Assembly: GCA_964343805.1 (NCBI GenBank)
Contig: CAYFLR010000008.1
Span: 110,662-174,661, forward strand
From: CAYFLR01 sp964343805
Lineage (GTDB): Bacteria; Bdellovibrionota_B; Oligoflexia; CAYFLR01
Length of the DNA stretch: 64,000 nt
Direction of reading: 5' to 3'
Below the pieces are notes generated by a model, which did not search any database, had not been told where the DNA came from, and saw nothing but the letters and a program-made list of their open reading frames with translations. The position numbers and the translations under genes are program-made. This document shows positions 56,185 to 64,000 of this stretch, one piece after another (within the stretch, counting starts at the first letter, position 1; the number at the start of each line of letters is the position of its first letter).

Positions 56185-56320
56185 AGTTGCCCTCCTAAAT
56201 TGACAAAACCTCAAAAATAATAAAAAGCTATATTTATAATTCTACCTATTCTATTACACTATAATAGGTTACTTTGTAACTAATTAAGTTGAGTATTTTA
56301 ATCTGAGCTTTCTATAGTCT

Positions 56321-56348
56321 TTATCGGTCTTTTTTTCTAAAAGGTTTG
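56321..56348 (-). promoter_or_regulatory. Possible sigma-28-type promoter upstream of the giant lipoprotein
   Basis: The minus strand reads CAAA (56345-56348), 16 bases, then ACCGATAA (56321-56328). The -10 element is near-perfect, but the -35 and spacing are off by one, and the leader would be about 130 bases. Confidence 0.4.
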
Positions 56349-56355
56349 CTATATT

Positions 56356-57912
56356 TTGTTTACATCAATCAAAACTGATAGTTACCACCTATTTTTCAGC
56401 CTATTTTTATTATTTATTATTCTCCTCCTTTTTATGGATTTTAGTCAAAGTCCCGGTGGCATATTAAATGATAAAGCGAGAATCGCATTAGGAATCAAGC
56501 AGATGATGGATAAAGAGGAGTTTTATCCCTACTATAAAGAATTTCCTCATGCTGAAACAATGCAAGGATTTTTAGAAACACTGATTCCTCATTGGACCAC
56601 CCCCAATATAAAAAACCACAAAATCATTGCCCTTCTAATGAGTTTTATCACCTTAGCTCTGTTTTTTCTCTTTCTTCATACCCTCTCGCCAGTAAAAAAT
56701 TGGAAATCATTTGCCTTCCTCATGATGGGTTTTAACTATTGGTATATCTTTTACTTTCGTTTTCTAGCCACCAGCTCTCATGTTTTATTGCTTCAAATTG
56801 TTTCCCTTCTTTTTTTCCTCAAATATCTAAAAGAGCGGAACTTAAAATGGGTGACGGGGCTAGCTCTTATTAATACCATAGGTTTTTTTTACTATACCCC
56901 CATGAGAGTGGTTTTATTATTAGAGTTCACCTTTCTCCTCCTCTTTTTTAAAAAATTGCAATTAAATTTTAGACATTTGGCTTTAGGAGTAAGCCTCACA
57001 TTAGGAGGGATATTTGGAGTTCTACTTTTAACTCAAATGCCCATGGAGATTTTTTGGAACCGCGGCCTTGGCAACGTGCAAATGGTGGAGCCTAACTACC
57101 TAACAAACATTTTTTACAGTTTTTTAATGAGCTTTATTGCACCTCCTATTCAATTTTCATACTACAGTAGTCAATTTATGGGAGACCCACTATCCGATGC
57201 CTTTTTTGCAAGCATTGATCTATTCCCGCTTGGCATATTGTATGTTGTATTAATGGGAACCGGTCTTTATTATCATGTTAAGTCCGTTAAAAAGAGGAAT
57301 GAAAAAATTTTAGACCAAACATCCCAAGTATTTCTATTGTTCTATGCCATTGGTTTTACATTAATTATAGGAACAGCAGGACCAAGCTACAGCAGGATGT
57401 TTGGAATTAAGCTGAATTCCTTAAAGAAACCCCTTTGGCTGGTTCTTTTTGGTTTCCTGCTACTCACTATCCCTATAGGACATCTTTATCAAATTAAAAA
57501 GTGGCCTGAAAACCAACTCATGGGTTTTATTTTAAACCGAAATTTATTTAACACCTTAGAGCATTTGCATCAGTTTGAAAGAGACTCAAAAGTTAATAAA
57601 TTTGTTATTTGCCCTCATGCCAAACTCCTTTGCGATTATTATGCAGAAAGCATACCTCGATTGACTTCGGTTGTTAGCATTCCCAATATAGAATCTTTAA
57701 TAAGAGATAATCAAAAACAAAATGAAGAGAGCCTGGTTTATTGGCCTGTTTTTGAAAAGCACCCTACTTACTATTTAGAAAATCAACTCCCCTTCACGGT
57801 AAATATAAAGGATTATCAACTAGCAACCCTCTTTCCCCATTATCACTTCACCCGAATTCATAAATCTCAGGGGGGGCATTTTAATATAATAAAAGTATCA
57901 CCTAAACTGTAA
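56356..57912 (+). CDS. Polytopic membrane protein, possibly GT-C glycosyltransferase
   Basis: A 518-residue inner-membrane protein with about ten hydrophobic helices and a C-terminal soluble domain (about 395-518). The opening NDKARIALGIKQ and the loop GFFYYTPMRVVL resemble GT-C glycosyltransferases of the PMT/ArnT type, where an Asp in the first loop is catalytic. I did not find the other family motifs, so this is a suggestion only. The frame opens with TTG and a poor Shine-Dalgarno. The true start may be internal. Confidence 0.5.
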   Translation: MFTSIKTDSYHLFFSLFLLFIILLLFMDFSQSPGGILNDKARIALGIKQMMDKEEFYPYYKEFPHAETMQGFLETLIPHWTTPNIKNHKIIALLMSFITLALFFLFLHTLSPVKNWKSFAFLMMGFNYWYIFYFRFLATSSHVLLLQIVSLLFFLKYLKERNLKWVTGLALINTIGFFYYTPMRVVLLLEFTFLLLFFKKLQLNFRHLALGVSLTLGGIFGVLLLTQMPMEIFWNRGLGNVQMVEPNYLTNIFYSFLMSFIAPPIQFSYYSSQFMGDPLSDAFFASIDLFPLGILYVVLMGTGLYYHVKSVKKRNEKILDQTSQVFLLFYAIGFTLIIGTAGPSYSRMFGIKLNSLKKPLWLVLFGFLLLTIPIGHLYQIKKWPENQLMGFILNRNLFNTLEHLHQFERDSKVNKFVICPHAKLLCDYYAESIPRLTSVVSIPNIESLIRDNQKQNEESLVYWPVFEKHPTYYLENQLPFTVNIKDYQLATLFPHYHFTRIHKSQGGHFNIIKVSPKL

Positions 57913-57929
57913 AGTGATTGAGGTTTAAA

Positions 57930-59090
57930 ATGGAATTTATAAAAAAACAAGGGCTCATATTAATAACTTTAGTCCTTTATAGTTTCTATTTTTTTTCTAT
58001 TTATCATCTCCCCTTAATCCACATAAAATTGGTTGCAGAAGACCATCTGGGAGATTACTTACAACTGTTTAGTTATCTTGCGAGTGGTCTCATTTTGTCA
58101 TACTATCTATATAAAAAAAAGAGGTTCACTGTCCCCTATTTAATCCATTGGCTTTTGGCTCTATCATTTTTCTTAATTGCCAAAACAGATTCTTTCCTGC
58201 CTTCGAAAAGCTACTATTCCCTTGCTTTTGCCCTATTGGGAATTGGAATTCCAGGACTCGAATTTCTAATAAAAAGATTTGCCGACAAACATTTCGCAGC
58301 CTTTACATTAAATCATGGCTTTATCCTTTCCCTGATCTGCTCAGCCATTTTGATAGAGATTTTCTCTATCCCTCAGTATTTCATGCTATATAAATTTTCA
58401 GAACTTGTTTTGTCCCTATGCTTTTTATATCTTAGCCTTAGTTTATTAGAAAAGGACCTCCCTTACAAAATAGTATCTGCTGTGCTGATATTTGCCCTCG
58501 GATTCAGCTACTTTGATTCAAGCGAGAGTTCATCTCTAGGTGAAGTTCACCCCGACCTGCAGATCACTCGAAATTTACTGCCTCATAAAGAGTATGAAAT
58601 GGGTATCTTGCTTTATCAAAAGTATATGCTAAAGCAAAAAGATTCTCCCTATTATTTTGGTTACCTTCCTCCAGATAATTCCACACGTTTTTTGTTATTA
58701 GCTTATATGTCCTTTCTTCAAGGAAAGACTGATGAAGCCTACAGCTTTTTAAAACAAGCCAACTACATCTCTGCTAAAAGGTTGGGACAGTATCGTTTTC
58801 TTCGCTATATAATTGATCGTCACACTCATAGAAGACAGAATTATTTTAGTTTGCAAACGCTGATGAAACCTTACCTTTCAAATATTGATATTGAGGTGGG
58901 ACTTAATTATGATACGATCTTTAAACACCTATTTGATAATCAACCCTACACCAAGAAGGGCTTGCAAGCAGAGCTGATTAATCTTTATCGAGCACTCTAT
59001 TATAAACAGCCACTCAACCTAAAAGAGATAAAAAGAGAGTCCTTGCAGGGAAAGCTTATACCTAGCAAACCCCAAAAGGACCCTAAATAA
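57930..59090 (+). CDS. Polytopic membrane protein
   Basis: A 386-residue protein with seven or eight N-terminal hydrophobic helices (about 5-200) and a soluble C-terminal domain with helical repeats (LLLAYMSFLQGKTDEAYSFL, YISAKRLGQYRF) that resemble TPR-like pairs. The ATG at 57930 follows TGAGGTTTAAA and is preferred over the TTG at 57918. The gene starts 17 bases after its neighbour's stop, so both membrane proteins are probably cotranscribed and act together. No family is recognised. Confidence 0.6.
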   Translation: MEFIKKQGLILITLVLYSFYFFSIYHLPLIHIKLVAEDHLGDYLQLFSYLASGLILSYYLYKKKRFTVPYLIHWLLALSFFLIAKTDSFLPSKSYYSLAFALLGIGIPGLEFLIKRFADKHFAAFTLNHGFILSLICSAILIEIFSIPQYFMLYKFSELVLSLCFLYLSLSLLEKDLPYKIVSAVLIFALGFSYFDSSESSSLGEVHPDLQITRNLLPHKEYEMGILLYQKYMLKQKDSPYYFGYLPPDNSTRFLLLAYMSFLQGKTDEAYSFLKQANYISAKRLGQYRFLRYIIDRHTHRRQNYFSLQTLMKPYLSNIDIEVGLNYDTIFKHLFDNQPYTKKGLQAELINLYRALYYKQPLNLKEIKRESLQGKLIPSKPQKDPK

Positions 59091-59112
59091 GATAACTCTA
59101 TACTAGTTTTTA

Positions 59113-59955
59113 TCACCTTCTTTGCATCTGCTGAGTTTCATCCAATTCCGCTGTGGGATCATCATAAAGAGCCTCTTCATCAAGAGAAACACTCACTGCA
59201 TCATCCAAGACTTTTTGCACCGCATCAAAACTCAGACGGGTCACCCTAGTGGTGTCTGATATGTTGGATCCTTCCACCACGTTAGGAACTTCTTCTTCAA
59301 GTTGAACTGCAACATCTAAAAGGTGATCGTCAAAATACCTACGCAGTTTTTTGTAGCGTTGAAGTTTATTACATGTGCTACTCTCACTATTCATCTGATG
59401 ATACATAATGCCAAACCAGGCTAGATTGGCGTAAACGCCTCCGATAACAATGGCACCACAAGCATGTTTATAATTATCTACGGTGGAAATGGGCGCTAGC
59501 TTTTCTCTCCACTCGGTCAGATAACTCGTCACTACAGCCATTTGATCCACCGTCAACTCTTGCTCTTTAAAAGAGCAGAGACCTTGGGAATTTTTTGCAA
59601 TTTGGGGTAATGGGTAATCTTCCCCCTTGAACTCTTTATAATGATTTTCTGCAGCTGCTATCAGTTCTAAAGTCTCACTTCGCTCTTCATCCTTTTCCAC
59701 AGCTAAATCTTCATGAAAATCTAAAGTCACTTCTTTGCACTTTACATAGATAAATTTATCCACCTCTTCCCCTCCCTCTAAAAGAGAGGTCCGTTTCCAA
59801 AAGCCTGTAATGTGATATTTGGTGAACTCATAGTCTTCATTGTACTCTTTATGATCCACGGTATTTAAAGAACTTTGTTCTCTAGGTAGACTGCTTTTAC
59901 AACCTGTAAGTACTGTAACAAAACTCACTAATAGGATAAAAAGTTGATATTTCAT
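59113..59955 (-). CDS. Lipoprotein, paralogue of the upstream gene
   Basis: A 280-residue lipoprotein (FVTVLTGCKSS). The ATG at 59955 follows GGGGAGGGCATT. Its central part aligns with the neighbour at 59969: FIYVKC against FIYLEC, YKEFKGEDYPLPQIAKNSQG against the YKEASFPFTLIKETSQNQC region, and a shared helix after it. The two are therefore diverged tandem copies. A short hydrophobic stretch near the middle (GAIVIGGVYANLAWFGIMY) could be a second membrane segment. Function is unknown. Confidence 0.6.
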   Translation of the reverse strand: MKYQLFILLVSFVTVLTGCKSSLPREQSSLNTVDHKEYNEDYEFTKYHITGFWKRTSLLEGGEEVDKFIYVKCKEVTLDFHEDLAVEKDEERSETLELIAAAENHYKEFKGEDYPLPQIAKNSQGLCSFKEQELTVDQMAVVTSYLTEWREKLAPISTVDNYKHACGAIVIGGVYANLAWFGIMYHQMNSESSTCNKLQRYKKLRRYFDDHLLDVAVQLEEEVPNVVEGSNISDTTRVTRLSFDAVQKVLDDAVSVSLDEEALYDDPTAELDETQQMQRR

Positions 59956-59968
59956 AATGCCCTCCCCT

Positions 59969-60646
59969 TTATTTATCTTCATTATTTAAAACTTCTACTT
60001 TTAGTAACGATTTAAAAAATACTCTGGCCTTTCTCATCTGATCTAAAGATACGATCTGATCCTTCACTTCAGTGTTTCCACTGGCTACTAGATGATCTAC
60101 TTCATCATGAGCTTTTTCTGCAGGTGCGACAATTTCAGCATAGCCAGGGGCCATAGGCTGAATAAAAACTAGACTGCCGATGGTCACAAGTGGGTTAAAA
60201 ACAAAACTTATGGCGTACATCACTCCCATCGCTATACGGCCATCTTTGAGTCGTTCTTCCGCTTCCCTATGTTTTTCTTTTAGGATGGCAGCAATATTTT
60301 CCATATTGCTTTCCGTTAGCTCCTTTTTAACAGGCACTTTGCATTGGTTTTGGGAAGTTTCTTTGATCAAAGTAAAAGGAAAGGAAGCTTCCTTGTAATT
60401 TTTATAGGCAGAGGCCACCTTTTTAAAAGTCATTTTGTCTTTCATTCGGAGGCACTCAAGGTAGATAAAACGAGCTTGCTCCCCGGCTGGAGTCGAAACC
60501 ATTCGACCTAACATACCAATGCCTGCAATATGTTCATCATCGTTATAGGTGGCGTAAAGTTCCTTAACTTCTGAAGAATCAGTCTTTTCATAACCACAGG
60601 AAGAAAAACTGATAAGAGCTAATAAAATGAATAAATGTAATTTCAT
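59969..60646 (-). CDS. Lipoprotein, paralogue of the downstream gene
   Basis: A 225-residue lipoprotein (ALISFSSCGYEK) with the same order of elements as the next gene, including a C-proximal hydrophobic pair (AMGVMYAISFVFNPLVTIGS). Its stop lies 13 bases before the start of its paralogue, so the two are translated from one mRNA. Tandem duplicates of small lipoproteins suggest either dosage or diverging roles in one complex. Confidence 0.6.
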   Translation of the reverse strand: MKLHLFILLALISFSSCGYEKTDSSEVKELYATYNDDEHIAGIGMLGRMVSTPAGEQARFIYLECLRMKDKMTFKKVASAYKNYKEASFPFTLIKETSQNQCKVPVKKELTESNMENIAAILKEKHREAEERLKDGRIAMGVMYAISFVFNPLVTIGSLVFIQPMAPGYAEIVAPAEKAHDEVDHLVASGNTEVKDQIVSLDQMRKARVFFKSLLKVEVLNNEDK

Positions 60647-60942
60647 AACTTTCTCTCTTTCTTTGAATTTTCACTGCTCCCTTTGTTTAAAAGGTAACTA
60701 AGAATGGAAGTATGCAAATGTAATACCAAAGAAAAAAGTTCTGTAAATTAAAATAGTTAAGTTTTAAGAATCAATAGAAGAGGTCAGAATGTCAATATTT
60801 TTGGCGAAAAGTGGCTACTTTTTATACAGGGATTCAAAAATAATACTTTTATAATCCCCCACTCTTTCACTCCCACATTGAATGATTGCATAAATGGATG
60901 TATGCTAAGTTAAACAAAAGTCTATGGAAGGAAGAGTCAAGA

Positions 60943-61341
60943 ATGAAAGAATTTCCATGGTCGAGCGAATACGAAACGGGTCTCAAAGAAATCGATCGAC
61001 AGCACCAAGAATTACTGACCACACTCAACCAGTTGGCAGTAGAAATTAAAAAAGGTGAAGGAAATCAGGTGGTGTCCCAGACACTTTTAAACCTCTTCAG
61101 CTACACTAAAAGTCACTTTGCTTATGAAGAGAATTTATTCAATAAAAGCTCTTATGCAGATGCAGAAAATCATATGAAAGAACACCAGAGCTTTATTGCC
61201 CAAATAGAGGGATTTAGAAAGGATCTTCAGCAGGGAGAAGTCACCCTATCAGCCAAAGTCTATCTCTTTTTACAAAACTGGTTGATGGATCATATCTTAA
61301 AGTCGGATCAGGCCTATGTGGCTCATATCAAGGAAGAGTAG
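60943..61341 (+). CDS. Bacteriohemerythrin
   Basis: A single-domain non-heme di-iron oxygen-binding protein of 132 residues. All canonical iron ligands are visible: H21 (DRQHQE), H58 (KSHFAYEE), E62, H77 and H81 (HMKEHQ), H117 and D122 (MDHILKSD). The ATG at 60943 is preferred over 60886 because GGAAG precedes it and it gives the usual family start (FPWSSEYETGLKEIDRQH). It may store or sense oxygen or carry it to oxidases. Its 3' end is three bases from the convergent CDF gene. Confidence 0.95.
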   Translation: MKEFPWSSEYETGLKEIDRQHQELLTTLNQLAVEIKKGEGNQVVSQTLLNLFSYTKSHFAYEENLFNKSSYADAENHMKEHQSFIAQIEGFRKDLQQGEVTLSAKVYLFLQNWLMDHILKSDQAYVAHIKEE

Positions 61342-61344
61342 CCT

Positions 61345-62478
61345 TTACCAATGAGTGAACCATCTCATTCGCCCCTTTTTAAAATCCGCCTTCATATTGG
61401 CATCAGGGGCTGCCGTGAGCTGTTTGTTCTTGAATTTCATATAGGCTGAATAGACTGATTTGGCTTTATCAACATAATAGACCTCCACATTCTTATCATG
61501 GAGTTTATCAAATATAATATGCCCCACTCGCTTGGCAACTACCACTCCCACCCCATGAGTTTTTACCATGTGCATAAAGTAATTACTCACATCTCCTTTG
61601 TAGGATTGAGCCTTATTAATCACCGACATATATTGATCTGTTTTTCTATCAATAATGAGAAAATAATTTGAACGATCAAGCTCTTTGCTTAACTTGGAAC
61701 CAATGGAAAAAGAGTCTGATGGAATGAGCACCTTATCTTGTCTATGGAGGACAGAGTGAGTGGATTGAACTACACCGGCAATAATAAAGAAGGCAATAAT
61801 TGAGGCAGCGGTAATCACTTTATCTTTAAGGTTAATGGCCAAAAAGGTGTGTTTAGTGAACTCCTTTTGATAGATTTCATAGGACTCTCTAACCATAAGC
61901 CCGCCAATCAGCAAGGCAGAAATAGAGTCAAAGGAGGTAAAACCAAATTCCGCTAATAAAATTCCACCAAAAGCAATGGAAGAAGAGATAAGATTGGCTC
62001 GGTTTTGGATTTTACAAACAAAGGTATGGATGTCAGGGTGGCGAGCACTGGCGCAACTGGAATTTTTGAAAAGGGTAATGTAGGTAATTATAGATAAGAT
62101 AGAGACGGGAATACCTATCAGCCCCGGACGAAAAGAGGTGCTCTCCAATAAAGCTGAAATGTTATCTGCTATTACCCAAACCCCAGATCCAAAGGTAATT
62201 AGAGCTATCACCGCGCTGATAATGAGATGACGCATTTCAGAGGAGACATCACTGTCTTCCAATCCAAAATAGTTAATACCTAAAGAAACCGAATCTACTA
62301 GTGACTGGAAAGCATCAGCTAATAGCGCCTGGCTACCGGCAATAATTCCCACAACACCTTTTAAAATTGTGAAAAATCCACTGATATAGAAAGAGAGTGA
62401 TGTAACTGCGTTACGGCAATTTTGGCAGTTAGTCTCATCTGGCTCATTGACCCAACAAAAGAAATTGTCCTTATTCAT
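61345..62478 (-). CDS. CDF cation efflux protein fused to a NifX-like domain
   Basis: A 377-residue fusion. The N-terminus has Cys8, Cys18 and Cys21 (FCWVNEP, CQNC), a possible metal site. The next about 200 residues are a cation diffusion facilitator: six helices with GSQALLADAFQSLVDSVS in helix 2, where the DxxxxxxD residues bind the metal, and FDSISALLIGGLMV in helix 5. Residues about 255-350 match the dinitrogenase cofactor (NifX/NifB-type) fold: NYFLIIDRKTDQYMSVI, HGVGVVVAKRVGHIIFDKL, EVYYVDKAKSVYSAYM. The combination suggests iron or other metal efflux coupled to a cofactor-binding sensor domain. The ATG at 62478 is chosen over an upstream TTG. Confidence 0.75.
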   Translation of the reverse strand: MNKDNFFCWVNEPDETNCQNCRNAVTSLSFYISGFFTILKGVVGIIAGSQALLADAFQSLVDSVSLGINYFGLEDSDVSSEMRHLIISAVIALITFGSGVWVIADNISALLESTSFRPGLIGIPVSILSIITYITLFKNSSCASARHPDIHTFVCKIQNRANLISSSIAFGGILLAEFGFTSFDSISALLIGGLMVRESYEIYQKEFTKHTFLAINLKDKVITAASIIAFFIIAGVVQSTHSVLHRQDKVLIPSDSFSIGSKLSKELDRSNYFLIIDRKTDQYMSVINKAQSYKGDVSNYFMHMVKTHGVGVVVAKRVGHIIFDKLHDKNVEVYYVDKAKSVYSAYMKFKNKQLTAAPDANMKADFKKGRMRWFTHW

Positions 62479-62590
62479 AAACCTCACCAAACGGAATTCG
62501 GGTTGGAGGTATCAAACATAGGAAGGGCTTATTTGTCAATAAGAATATGTTAATACAAGGTTTATACAGATTTTTCAGATAAAAGTAAAA

Positions 62591-62620
62591 AAGGATCGGG
62601 GCATCCTGTCACCGATCCTT
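62591..62620. terminator. Bidirectional rho-independent terminator
   Basis: AAGGATCGG (62591-62599) and CCGATCCTT (62612-62620) form a nine-pair GC-containing stem with an A-run on the left and a T-run on the right. It terminates isocitrate lyase on the minus strand and protects the CDF gene from read-through. Confidence 0.85.
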
Positions 62621-62645
62621 TTTGTAACTCCATTTGAGCTAGATA

Positions 62646-63912
62646 CTAGCCAAATTGGGCTGCTTCAGTTGAGTTTTCTAAAGCTAAAGTAGAGGAAGAA
62701 CCACCTGATATAACTTTATTGACCTGATCAAAGTAACCGGTACCCACTTCTTGCTGATGACGACTGGCCGTGTATCCTTTGCTTTCAGAAGCAAATTCAG
62801 ATTCTTGTAATTCAGAGTAAGCAGCCATACCCCGATCTTTATAAGCGTGAGCTAGGTTAAACATGCTATGATTTAAAGAATGAAATCCTGCTAGGGTAAC
62901 AAATTGGAATTTATACCCCATAGCTCCTAATTCACGTTGAAATTTAGCAATGGTGGCGGAATCAAGGTTTCTTTTCCAATTAAAAGAAGGAGAGCAGTTG
63001 TAGGCTAACATCTTATCAGGGTGCTGATCCTTAATAGCTTCAGCAAATCTCTTGGCATCATCTAGATCAGGAGTTGAGGTTTCGCACCAAACAAGGTCTG
63101 CGTAAGGAGCGTAAGCCAAACCACGTGCAATAGCACAATCAAGACCACCAGTGATTTCGTAAAAACCATCAGGAGTTCTTTTTCCTTTCATGTATTGCTC
63201 ATCACGTGGATCAATATCGCTAGTAATGAGTTTAGCGGAGAAAGCATCTGTTCTCGCAATCAATACCGTAGGAACATCCATAACATCAGCAGCTAGTCTT
63301 GCAGCAGTCAAAGTTTTAATAAATTGAGAGGTTGGAACTAAAACTTTTCCACCTAAATGACCACATTTTTTCTCAGCAGCTAACTGATCTTCAAAATGGA
63401 CTCCAGCAGCTCCGGCTTCAATCATACTGGTCATAAGTTCATAAGCATTCAGTGTTCCACCAAATCCAGCTTCGGCATCGGCAACTATAGGTGTTAACCA
63501 ATCGATGCCATCTCGTCCTTCTAAGCGATCAATTTGATCTGCACGAAGAAGAGATTGATTAATCTTCTTAACAACTTCTGGGACACTATTTACAGGATAT
63601 AAACTTTGATCTGGGTACATTTTACCTGCAAGGTTGGCATCTGCAGCCACTTGCCAGCCACTTAAATAGATAGCTTTTAGACCGGCTCTCACTTGTTGCA
63701 CAGCTTGANNNNNNNNNNGCACCTAATGCGTTGATAAAATCTTCACTTTTTAGAGAGTTCCATAAGCGATGAGCACCTAAAGAGGCAATACTGTGTTCAA
63801 TTTTATAACGAGGACGAAGTTGATTCACTTCTGTGCTGCTGTAGTTTCTTTTGACTCCTGTCCAACGTGGATCTTTGGCCCAAATTTCTTCTAAACTTAC
63901 ATTTTTATTCAT
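62646..63912 (-). CDS. aceA: Isocitrate lyase
   Basis: Splits isocitrate into glyoxylate and succinate in the glyoxylate shunt. The catalytic signature KKCGHLGGKVLVPT is intact, with AYNCSPSFNWKR, LIARTDAFSA and YLSGWQVAADANLAGKMYPD also matching. The 10-N gap at 63709-63718 breaks the frame but not the gene: the N-terminal piece continues as TGGQAVQQVRAG-like sequence on the other side. I prefer the ATG at 63912, with AAGGAG six bases upstream, over 63918. It is the distal gene of a transcript whose proximal gene ends at 63948. It implies growth on acetate or fatty acids. Confidence 0.95.
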
Positions 63913-63947
63913 ATCCATCTCCTTCCAAATTAAACTTTAGATTTATC

Positions 63948-64000
63948 TTAAGAAAGTGCATCGCCCATAAAGGGAGCAAATTCGTCCTTTGTGAAGAGCA
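63948..64000 (-). CDS. C-terminal end of a gene, possibly malate synthase
   Basis: Only the last 16 codons lie in the window, reading LFTKDEFAPFMGDALS then stop. The gene is on the same strand and 35 bases upstream of isocitrate lyase, where malate synthase (aceB) commonly sits. Too little sequence is available to identify it. Confidence 0.4.
   Translation of the reverse strand, partial: LFTKDEFAPFMGDALS

Overview
The window is AT-rich bacterial chromosomal DNA from a Gram-negative, probably assembled from a metagenome or draft genome. Runs of placeholder N lie at 300-309, 5544-5553, 7221-7230, 13415-13568, 45190-45199, 55984-56040 and 63709-63718, and several genes are split only by these gaps. 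About fifteen predicted lipoproteins, secreted zinc and cysteine proteases, murein hydrolases, CheY/CheX regulators and sigma-54 and sigma-28 style promoters suggest a motile member of the Bdellovibrionota/Oligoflexia or another delta-like lineage. No rRNA or marker gene is present, so this placement is an inference.

Layout: 114-3850 holds an NtrC-type regulator with a CCA/poly(A) polymerase, then a KfrA-like DNA-binding coiled-coil protein. 4105-22344 is a block of exported proteins: a beta-helix lipoprotein, a papain-like protease with a lysine tail, two phosphoesterases, a zincin, an esterase, an M23 peptidase and a giant FG-GAP lipoprotein, with one REP-type (Y1) transposase relative. 22514-28877 holds a small regulatory and transport operon (REC, cNMP, AI-2E family), an acetyltransferase, MltA and an MBL-fold hydrolase. 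28883-31862 is metabolic: phosphofructokinase behind a RuBisCO-like/cupin fusion. 32045-34632 is a convergent lipoprotein pair. 34819-38887 holds CheY, a double CheX-like protein, a degenerate FkbH protein and another REC protein. 39002-49850 is again largely envelope proteins (M20, CotH, an HELLH protein, a tetraheme cytochrome, an M23 lipoprotein). 49985-59090 has a glycosyltransferase, an outer-membrane-type protein, a giant lipoprotein and two polytopic membrane proteins. 59113-63950 has paired paralogous lipoproteins, a hemerythrin, a CDF-NifX fusion and isocitrate lyase.

Two regulatory themes stand out. First, at least five lipoprotein genes have promoter elements of the form TAAA-N15/16-NCCGATAA, the sigma-28 (FliA) type, suggesting that part of the lipoprotein repertoire is switched on with motility. 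Second, a previously unlisted 56-codon gene at 48863 has a textbook -24/-12 sigma-54 promoter with phased inverted repeats upstream that look like an enhancer, and a long stem-loop after it. An 18-bp word (ATGGTTATGGTAAGTCTT) recurs three times exactly and once as a 15-bp match, scattered over 50 kb.
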